This document shows, one piece after another, positions 1-5,961 of a DNA stretch of 34,236 nt. The position numbers and the translations under genes were made by a program. The notes under the pieces are model-generated. The model saw nothing but the letters and a program-made list of their open reading frames with translations, searched no databases and was not told the origin of the DNA. The first letter of the stretch is position 1. The number at the start of each line of letters is the position of its first letter. Source of the stretch: CAVLCC01 sp963661535 (GTDB lineage: Bacteria > Actinomycetota > Coriobacteriia > Coriobacteriales > CADBOM01); assembly GCA_963661535.1 (NCBI GenBank), contig CAVLCC010000019.1, forward strand, positions 1-34,236, written 5' to 3'.

Positions 1-125
1 GCCGTCCTATCTCAAAAATCAACTATTTAATTGTTTAAGTGGTATTTTGTTGAAATTTCATCCACACAAACTAACGAAGAGCCTATTTTATTGGAGTTCT
101 TCTTGTTATTGCAGGAATTGCGAAG

Positions 126-506
126 ATGATTTTTAGCTTTGTTAGTGTGGAGGGACCTGCACAATCAATCATCGGTGGCATAATACTTTTCTTGTTCGGA
201 CTTCTCTGTCTTACTAGACCCGATATCTTGGCCGACTTGATTACAATTATGTCTGGAGTTTTCATCATTGCTAGTGGTGCCGTTACCTTAAACGAAGGCA
301 TTTATGCTGTTCGCTCTAAAATTGGTGGCGGAGTTGCCGTTATTATCCTCTCAATCATCTTCATGATTTGCGGTTTCTATGTTATGTTCGCACCTTTTGC
401 ATTCATCATGGTTGTTTCGGGCGCTGTTATGATTTGTGACGGAATTTTCAACCTTATTTTTGCTATATTTATGGGCAAGCGCATCAATGACGCAAGACAA
501 GCATAA
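126..506 (+). CDS. DUF308-like multi-pass membrane protein, 5' end uncertain
   Basis: This encodes 126 residues, almost all in hydrophobic helices with the internal-repeat look of DUF308/HdeD-type proteins (a G-rich helix, then a short loop ending in P, then another G-rich helix). The function of such proteins is poorly defined; acid or stress resistance is known only for E. coli HdeD. The ATG at 126 has a weak AGGA at 113-116, but the same frame is open upstream to the stop at 72 and encodes another good transmembrane segment (FIGVLLVIAGIAK) without any ATG, GTG or TTG. The frame before it, with TTG codons at 47 and 50, joins this helix if one T of the TTTT run at 86-89 is removed. The gene may therefore be frameshifted or 5'-truncated. 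It ends 36 bases before the next gene. Confidence 0.6.
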   Translation: MIFSFVSVEGPAQSIIGGIILFLFGLLCLTRPDILADLITIMSGVFIIASGAVTLNEGIYAVRSKIGGGVAVIILSIIFMICGFYVMFAPFAFIMVVSGAVMICDGIFNLIFAIFMGKRINDARQA

Positions 507-542
507 AAAAGGATAAATTCCTTTAAGCCCTACAAATAATTG

Positions 543-2759
543 ATGAATTTTAACACACGCAAATTTCAAAAAGAGGCTTTAAGCCTCTTTTTGATTTCTG
601 TATTCATTTTTATACTCACATGCATTGGTCTTTTTGCTCAAACCAACACCCGTGTGCTTTCAGTTATTTCAACTGAACCAGCAGGTTATGTTGGATATTA
701 CGATGCGCATTATGACGCGTCAAACAATGATAAAATCAAGCAAATTATAACTGCTCTAGAAAATGACACGGCAGATATTTACGACAAAGAAATTTTTGTT
801 CTCGATTACGATACAAATACGTTTATCTCGTCGACCGGTGATGTTTCTGATGCAGCAAAAGACCAGTTAACCAGCAATGTTAATGAAAAACTCATAGTCA
901 TCGACAACAGCACTTGCAACGTTACAAGTTTTGATCACTACAAAGTTTTAGTTAAGGCAAATGCTCCTCAAATCATCGATGAATTTATTAACACGATTGC
1001 AAATCTTGCACTCATTATGCTTGGAGTCTTTGCTCTAGCTTTGCTTTTGCTTGCACTATCTCACAAGTTTTTTGCCGAAGGCTCAAAGGGACGCCTTGTT
1101 GCAACAATCATCCTCATTTTGGAGGTCGTGTTTTCTTTTGCGGGATACTCTCTTTATACAGAACTCGAGACCATAGATCTAGCTAAACAAACAGAAGAGT
1201 CTACTCTAAAGCTTGATCTAGTAGCTATCTGTCAAAATGCTGATGCACTTGGAATAACTGAGCAAACAGAGCTTCTTGAGATTGCAAACAGCATCGCAAA
1301 ATCTAGTCAGACAATAAAAGAAGTTATAAGTAGCGTAGACTTGCAGGGCAAGAATATCGCGTCTAGTTCTGCCGAAGAGATTGCAAGCTCGCTCGAGATT
1401 ATCACCGACGACGCCGAAATTAATAATTTAAGGATGAACTCACAAATTGAGGCACTTCTCATGCTTCTTTTGGCATTTATGCTTGTTTATGAGTTCCAAA
1501 AAAAGACGCGCCGCATACAGAAAAAACAAGTAACACGCGAGAGCAAAGTTATGCTCACTACAAGCGACTATCGCATGCGATTAGTGCTCATGATCAACGG
1601 CATTTGCATATCGGCTTTTAACATTGTGAGCGTTCTTAGAATTCGTCAGGTAGTGATGCTTTACTGGACAGACAATGTCACGTTTTTGATTAGCATAATT
1701 TTTACACTTACGATGATTGCCAGCGTGGTTGGATCATCTATATCGTCGTCTGTTTTGAAAAAGTGCAGAAACGTAAAAACTTATGCAATTTTTGTTCTTA
1801 GCATAGGAATAGCTGGAGCTTTTTTGTGCGGAGCTTCTTCAAACATCGTCATTTTTGTTGTAGGACTTATTGTTTTTAACGCCGCTCGTTCACAAATAAT
1901 GATGCTATCGGATTTCTATTCATCGCTATTGCGCGACGTGAATCGCAAAGACAACTGCCAAGTTGAGTTCTCTTCAGGCGAGTCGCTTGGTCATGTTTTG
2001 GGCAATATAATTGGTGGAGTTATTAGCGTGGTTTTGAGCTTTGCTTTTGTTCAGTTGATGGCCGCAGCGTGCCTTGGCGCGTCGCTTCTTGTTTGCCTTG
2101 CATTTAATAAAAGCGAACTCGGGGTAAATATTGATGAAAGTCAAAAGGGACACAGTGCAAAATCCAATGTTTCAAACATCTTAAAAATCTTAATTCGAGG
2201 CGATGTTATTGTATATGCAATTTGTATTGTTGTGCCTGCATCTATTTCGTTTACGCTTATGCAATATAAACTTCCACTCGATGTTGCCGCGCTTGGACTA
2301 TCTGCAGTTGTTATTTCACTTGCAAATACAGTGCAGAGAGTTGTTCGCGTTTATGCCAACCCGCTTTATCACGTGGTGAGTCGACATGTAAGTATCACTT
2401 TTCATCTTGTTGCCTTCATTGTTTTAAGCGGTGGTGTAGTGCTGTTTTATTTCTTAAGCAACTCACTTGTGGGTATGATTGCTGCAGTTACCGCAATGGG
2501 TTTTGTAGATGGTGCCGGATTTTATGCAACAACAAAGGCTTTCCGCGAAATGAATGCGCTTGCCAGCACTCCAGAATCAGACCGAATGGTTGGTCTAGAT
2601 CTTATTAGGCGAATTGGAGACACAATCTCCCCTACACTTCTATCGGTTTTTGGAAACGGCGTTGCTCTGCCGATTATGATTATTGTAGCTCCTTTTGCCT
2701 ACCTTGCAAAAGTTAAGTCAAACGCGCGCAGGGCAAAAATGTGCGCGTCAAAAAGATAG
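543..2759 (+). CDS. Membrane protein with N-terminal sensor-like domain and MFS-like C-terminal half
   Basis: This is a 738-residue integral membrane protein. A first helix lies at about residues 13-32, followed by an extracytoplasmic segment of about 120 residues, two more helices (about 155-205), a second extracytoplasmic segment rich in Glu/Ser/Ile, a helix (about 300-318) and a basic loop (KKTRRIQKKQ). About ten further helices then resemble the major facilitator superfamily, with glycine-rich helices such as SLGHVLGNIIGGVISVVLS. The arrangement suggests a signal-sensing domain fused to a transporter-like domain; the substrate is unknown. The start is uncertain: TTG at 540 precedes ATG at 543, and neither has a ribosome-binding site nearby. 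A terminator-like hairpin sits in codons 9-17. No close named family is recognised. Confidence 0.75.
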   Translation: MNFNTRKFQKEALSLFLISVFIFILTCIGLFAQTNTRVLSVISTEPAGYVGYYDAHYDASNNDKIKQIITALENDTADIYDKEIFVLDYDTNTFISSTGDVSDAAKDQLTSNVNEKLIVIDNSTCNVTSFDHYKVLVKANAPQIIDEFINTIANLALIMLGVFALALLLLALSHKFFAEGSKGRLVATIILILEVVFSFAGYSLYTELETIDLAKQTEESTLKLDLVAICQNADALGITEQTELLEIANSIAKSSQTIKEVISSVDLQGKNIASSSAEEIASSLEIITDDAEINNLRMNSQIEALLMLLLAFMLVYEFQKKTRRIQKKQVTRESKVMLTTSDYRMRLVLMINGICISAFNIVSVLRIRQVVMLYWTDNVTFLISIIFTLTMIASVVGSSISSSVLKKCRNVKTYAIFVLSIGIAGAFLCGASSNIVIFVVGLIVFNAARSQIMMLSDFYSSLLRDVNRKDNCQVEFSSGESLGHVLGNIIGGVISVVLSFAFVQLMAAACLGASLLVCLAFNKSELGVNIDESQKGHSAKSNVSNILKILIRGDVIVYAICIVVPASISFTLMQYKLPLDVAALGLSAVVISLANTVQRVVRVYANPLYHVVSRHVSITFHLVAFIVLSGGVVLFYFLSNSLVGMIAAVTAMGFVDGAGFYATTKAFREMNALASTPESDRMVGLDLIRRIGDTISPTLLSVFGNGVALPIMIIVAPFAYLAKVKSNARRAKMCASKR
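568..592 (+). terminator. Terminator-shaped hairpin inside the start of a gene
   Basis: A perfect inverted repeat, AAAAAGAGGCTT / AAGCCTCTTTTT, has one central base and folds as a GAGGC stem with a TTTAA loop, an A-tract before and a U-tract after. This is the form of a bidirectional intrinsic terminator. It lies 62 bases after the stop of the DUF308-like gene but within codons 9-17 of the next reading frame, so it could end upstream transcription or attenuate the downstream gene. Confidence 0.6.
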
Positions 2760-2791
2760 AGCTAAGTTGCGGCTTAGCTGCATCTTATCAA

Positions 2792-3229
2792 CTAACTATG
2801 CGAATTATCATAAGCCTCACGAATATCTTTTGGCAAACCGTCCGGAATTAAAGACTTTGCCTTATCCTCGTTGCCATCTTCTATAGCCTGCGTGTAATAC
2901 CAACACTTAAACTTAAGCATATCGAGTGCCTTGTGCATCTGTTCAATTTCTGCCTCCACGCGTTGTTTTTGCTTTTGGATGAGCTCTAGGCGATTTGGAT
3001 AAGTAGAAGAGCCCTTTGCGCACCACTCCATAAAAAGCTTTATGTCTTTGATTTCTAGTCCGGATTTTTTGAGGCACTCAATTACGCGCAGCGTTTCAAT
3101 CTCGACTTCACTAAATTTGCGAATACCAGATTCGCGTGTGAGATGTGGAAAAAGCCCTTGCTTATCGTAATAACGAAGCGTAGAAACAGGCAAACCAAAC
3201 ATTTCTGATACTTGTCCAATTGTGTACAT
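2792..3229 (-). CDS. MerR family transcriptional regulator
   Basis: This is a 145-residue MerR-type activator/repressor. An N-terminal winged helix-turn-helix begins YTIGQVSEMFGLPVSTLRYY (residues 2-21), with the family's typical R-Y-Y-D-x-x-G-L signature. A long dimerisation coiled coil (about 80-120) and a short C-terminal effector region follow. It lacks the paired cysteines of metal sensors, so a small organic or redox ligand is more likely. The start at 3229 is chosen because GGAGG (complement of 3236-3240) lies six bases upstream; a longer frame to 3253 has no such site. It is divergent from the cupin/CMD/aldo-keto reductase operon and probably controls it through the palindrome at 3278-3291. 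Confidence 0.9.
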   Translation of the reverse strand: MYTIGQVSEMFGLPVSTLRYYDKQGLFPHLTRESGIRKFSEVEIETLRVIECLKKSGLEIKDIKLFMEWCAKGSSTYPNRLELIQKQKQRVEAEIEQMHKALDMLKFKCWYYTQAIEDGNEDKAKSLIPDGLPKDIREAYDNSHS

Positions 3230-3274
3230 AAAATACCTCCAAAGTGCCGCCAAAAATTTATTTTCAAAAATACC

Positions 3275-3305
3275 TTGACCTAAAGTTAGGTTTATGTTCT
3301 ATCTT
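3275..3305 (+). promoter_or_regulatory. MerR-type promoter with 19-bp spacer and palindromic operator
   Basis: The -35 is TTGACC (3275-3280) and the -10 is TATCTT (3300-3305), separated by 19 bases, the overlong spacing that MerR regulators correct by DNA twisting. The perfect palindrome ACCTAA-AG-TTAGGT (3278-3291) lies between them. It reads toward the cupin gene and lies just upstream of the divergent MerR gene. Confidence 0.85.
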
Positions 3306-3362
3306 TAATTTAACACATAAAGTGACATGTTTCAAGATACAAAGATAAGGAGAACTATTGAA

Positions 3363-3800
3363 ATGAAAATTGAAACTAGGATTGCTTTTGAACAGCATAA
3401 TATGTTTGGCACGGGCGAAAAAAATACAGCATATGCTAAGTATTTTATTGGAGAGTCGTTCTTAAATCCGCTAACAGACCCTAAAGGCGGACTCTTTGCG
3501 GCCAATGTGACCTTTGAGCCGAGGTGTCGCAACAACTGGCATATTCATCACGCAAAAAGCGGCGGCGGACAACTTCTAATTTGCACAGCTGGAGAGGGCT
3601 GGTATCAAGAAGAAGGAAAAGAAGCTGTGAGTTTGCATGAGGGAAGCGTGGTTATGATTCCTGCGGAAGTTAAACACTGGCACGGAGCAAAACAGGACAG
3701 CTGGTTTTCGCATATTGCTATTGAAGTACCTGGGGAAGATTGTAGTAATGAGTGGTGTGAACCAGTAAGCGATGAGCAGTATGGCAAATTAGAAGGATAA
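3363..3800 (+). CDS. Cupin-domain protein
   Basis: This is a 145-residue single-domain cupin. The first cupin motif carries the metal-binding histidines in NWHIHHAKSGGGQ (about residues 51-63), with Gln where many cupins have Glu. The second motif has GSVVMIPAEVKHWHGA, supplying further histidines. Small cupins of this kind bind Fe, Mn or Zn and include dioxygenases, isomerases and mandelonitrile-lyase-like enzymes; the substrate here is unknown. The ATG at 3363 is chosen over 3327 because AAGGAG (3347-3352) lies ten bases upstream. It is first in an operon with the CMD-like and aldo-keto reductase genes, downstream of the MerR-type promoter, suggesting metabolism or detoxification of a carbonyl or organic-acid compound. 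Confidence 0.85.
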   Translation: MKIETRIAFEQHNMFGTGEKNTAYAKYFIGESFLNPLTDPKGGLFAANVTFEPRCRNNWHIHHAKSGGGQLLICTAGEGWYQEEGKEAVSLHEGSVVMIPAEVKHWHGAKQDSWFSHIAIEVPGEDCSNEWCEPVSDEQYGKLEG

Positions 3801-3906
3801 GCAGTCTCGCTCAAAAACACTCAGCAACAATCTACAAAACTACAAACTAGCAGACAACAAAAGACCCGAAACGAAACAAAAGAAAAAAAGAAAGGGGCCC
3901 ACTATT

Positions 3907-4233
3907 ATGACTAAAATTGTTCAAACAGCCGGAAGAGATGCACTCGGAGAGTTTGCTCCAGAGTTTGCGCATTTCAATGATGATGTTCTCTTTGGCGAGA
4001 ACTGGAACAACGAAGATATCGACCTAAAAACTAGAAGTATTATCACTGTGGTTTCGCTCATGTCGCAAGGAATTACCGACTCGTCTTTAAAGTATCATCT
4101 TCTAAATGCTAAAGATCATGGAGTCACGAAGGCAGAAATTGCAGCCATCATTACGCATGTTGCATTTTATGCAGGATGGCCAAAGGCATGGGCTGTGTTT
4201 AATCTTGCAAAACAAGTTTGGATGGAGGAATAA
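3907..4233 (+). CDS. Carboxymuconolactone decarboxylase family protein
   Basis: This is a 108-residue all-helical protein of the CMD/AhpD superfamily, with the characteristic pattern R-S-I-I-T-V-V-S-L and a helix ending in ITHVAFYAGWPKAWAVF. It has no CxxC pair, so it is not an AhpD-type peroxidase; it is closer to gamma-carboxymuconolactone decarboxylase-like proteins often found beside cupins and reductases. The actual reaction cannot be deduced. It sits 106 bases after the cupin gene, with a purine-rich site (AAAGGGG) before the ATG. Its last codons contain the ribosome-binding site of the aldo-keto reductase gene, so the two are translationally close. Confidence 0.85.
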   Translation: MTKIVQTAGRDALGEFAPEFAHFNDDVLFGENWNNEDIDLKTRSIITVVSLMSQGITDSSLKYHLLNAKDHGVTKAEIAAIITHVAFYAGWPKAWAVFNLAKQVWMEE

Positions 4234-4234
4234 A

Positions 4235-5098
4235 ATGTTCAACGAAACAAAGAAACTTAGCAATGGAGTAGAAATCCCCATGCTAGCACTTGGCACATGG
4301 TTTATTGATGATGACAAGGTAGCCGACGCAGTAAAGAGCGCTGTGCAGCTGGGATATCGCCATGTAGATACAGCACAAGCTTATGGAAACGAGCACGGTG
4401 TAGGAGCTGGAATTCGCACTTGTGGCGTTGCAAGAGAACAGCTCTTTGTTACATCAAAGGTGGCTGCCGAGCATAAGACTTACGAAGCTGCTGCAGCAAG
4501 CATCGATAAGACTTTCGCTGATATGGAGCTTGACTATCTGGATATGATGATTATTCACTCCCCACAGCCTTGGGATAAGGTAAATCAAAGCGATGACCGC
4601 TATATAGAAGGCAACCGAGCAGCTTGGAGGGCTCTAGAAGATGCCTGCAGAGCTGGAAAACTCCGCGCTATCGGAGTATCTAATTTCTTGGAAGAAGATA
4701 TTGAAAAGCTGTGGGAGACAGCGGAAATCAAACCTATGGTTAATCAGATACTTTGCCATATTTCTAACTCGCCTCTAGATCTCATTGATTATTGCCAAAA
4801 TAAGGGCGTGGTAACAGAAGCTTACTCCCCAGTTGCCCACGGCGAGGCACTCAAAAACGAAGCAATCGCCGATATGGCTAAAAAATATGGCGTCACAATT
4901 GCACAACTTTGCATCCGTTTTGACATTCAGCTTGGCATGGTTGTTCTGCCAAAGACTGCAAATCCAGAGCACATGAAAACAAATGCAGATGTTGATTTTA
5001 TAATCGCAGATGAGGATATGGAAACCCTCAAAAACCTAGAGAAAATCAAAGATTATGGTGAGCATAGCTTCTTCCCTGTATTTGGAGGCAAGTTATAA
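4235..5098 (+). CDS. Aldo/keto reductase
   Basis: This is a 287-residue NAD(P)H-dependent aldo/keto reductase (a TIM barrel that reduces aldehydes or ketones to alcohols). The catalytic tetrad is visible: D45 and Y50 in GYRHVDTAQAYGNE, K75 in LFVTSKV, H108 in MMIIHSP. GVSNF and a C-terminal cofactor loop with LPKTANPEH are also typical. It resembles the 2,5-diketo-gluconate reductase / plant-type subfamily; the substrate is unknown. The start at 4235 is chosen because GGAGGAA (4224-4230) precedes it and it follows the upstream stop by one base. A longer open frame from 4106 overlaps the CMD gene and is not credible. It is last in the MerR-controlled operon. Confidence 0.93.
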   Translation: MFNETKKLSNGVEIPMLALGTWFIDDDKVADAVKSAVQLGYRHVDTAQAYGNEHGVGAGIRTCGVAREQLFVTSKVAAEHKTYEAAAASIDKTFADMELDYLDMMIIHSPQPWDKVNQSDDRYIEGNRAAWRALEDACRAGKLRAIGVSNFLEEDIEKLWETAEIKPMVNQILCHISNSPLDLIDYCQNKGVVTEAYSPVAHGEALKNEAIADMAKKYGVTIAQLCIRFDIQLGMVVLPKTANPEHMKTNADVDFIIADEDMETLKNLEKIKDYGEHSFFPVFGGKL

Positions 5099-5164
5099 GG
5101 GGGCAACACAAAATTTGGCAAAGCCGATATTGTAATTTAAAAACAGATACAGGAGAAATATCAA

Positions 5165-5227
5165 ATGAAATGTAAAGAAATTCGCGTAGACCTAGGCAAA
5201 ATATCTGATGAACACACTTGCTTATGA
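5165..5227 (+). CDS. Possible 20-residue small protein or gene remnant
   Basis: A 20-codon frame starting ATGAAATGT is preceded by AGGAG at good spacing and ends at 5227. Nothing in the peptide is recognisable. It lies between the aldo-keto reductase gene and the toxin-antitoxin pair. It may be a leader peptide or the decayed start of a lost gene. Confidence 0.25.
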   Translation: MKCKEIRVDLGKISDEHTCL

Positions 5228-5245
5228 TAAAATGTTGACCAACAT
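5223..5245 (+). promoter_or_regulatory. Putative antitoxin operator with -10-like element
   Basis: A perfect palindrome ATGTTG-AC-CAACAT (5232-5245) lies directly after TATGAT/TAAAAT -10-like sequences (5223-5233) and 25 bases before the antitoxin ATG. Phd/YefM antitoxins usually repress their own operon through such sites. No convincing -35 is visible. Confidence 0.45.
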
Positions 5246-5270
5246 GATGGTCTAATTTAAGGAAATTAAA

Positions 5271-5522
5271 ATGGAACAGGCTTTAGAAAAACATAGCATA
5301 TCTGATACAAAAGAGAACTTAAGCGAGCTAATTACTAATATCGAAGCAAGCGGAAAACCATTCGTGATTTCGCGTTATGGAAAGCCAGTAGCAATTGTTT
5401 CGTCCTACAATCAAACCAATAAAGTTGTTCCCAAACTAAAGGGCTCGCTTAATGCATATGCTAACACCTCGCTTATAGAAAAAGAAAAAGATGCTTGGAA
5501 AAAGGCTGTGTGCAAGCAATGA
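5271..5522 (+). CDS. Phd/YefM-type antitoxin
   Basis: This is an 83-residue antitoxin. The N-terminal half has the Phd/YefM DNA-binding fold pattern, with SISDTKENLSELITNIE followed by the strand FVISRYGKPVAIVSS. The C-terminal part (about 55-83) is charged and helical, as expected of a toxin-neutralising tail. AAGGA precedes the ATG by seven bases. Its stop overlaps the start of the PIN-domain gene (ATGA), so the two are co-translated. It probably neutralises the PIN toxin and represses the operon at the palindrome 5232-5245. Confidence 0.88.
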   Translation: MEQALEKHSISDTKENLSELITNIEASGKPFVISRYGKPVAIVSSYNQTNKVVPKLKGSLNAYANTSLIEKEKDAWKKAVCKQ

Positions 5523-5893
5523 AAGATTTAGAGGTTTTGCTCGATACCAACGCCTGTCTGCGATATCTTCTATGCGACATTGAAGCTCAAGCAACTAAAG
5601 TAGCAGAGCATATAGAACAAGGTGCTGAAGTTTCGCTTGAAGTTATGTGTGAATGTGTTTATGTATTAGATGGAGTTTATAACGTTAAAAGAGATGAAAT
5701 TTGCAAAACATTAGCTGCTTTTCTTGATGAGGTTACATGCACGCGCTCCAAAATTGCAAAGACTGCATTAGAGTTCTTCGCTAAACGCAATCTTGATTTT
5801 GTTGATTGTATCTTGCTTGCAGAAAAGCACATAAACAACCGTGTAATTCTCACTTTTGATAAAAAGTTAAATAAAGAATTGAACAAGCTATAA
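5519..5893 (+). CDS. PIN-domain toxin (VapC-like ribonuclease)
   Basis: This is a 124-residue PIN domain, a Mg-dependent RNase that usually cleaves tRNA or rRNA. Acidic active-site residues are visible: D9 in LLDTN, a Glu in the SLEVMCE helix (E41/E45), D93/D96 in LDFVDCILLA, and D114 in ILTFDKKL. The length is normal for the family. The ATG at 5519 is preferred over the in-frame ATG at 5495 because it forms the usual ATGA overlap with the antitoxin stop and puts the catalytic LLDTN at the N-terminus. A Phd-type antitoxin with a PIN toxin is a common pairing. Which RNA is cut is unknown. Confidence 0.88.
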   Translation: MKDLEVLLDTNACLRYLLCDIEAQATKVAEHIEQGAEVSLEVMCECVYVLDGVYNVKRDEICKTLAAFLDEVTCTRSKIAKTALEFFAKRNLDFVDCILLAEKHINNRVILTFDKKLNKELNKL

Positions 5894-5961
5894 GTGCTTT
5901 CTGTTGTAATATTAAAAGAGAGGATACTTCTACTAAGAACCAAATTTTGAAAGGAACATAA

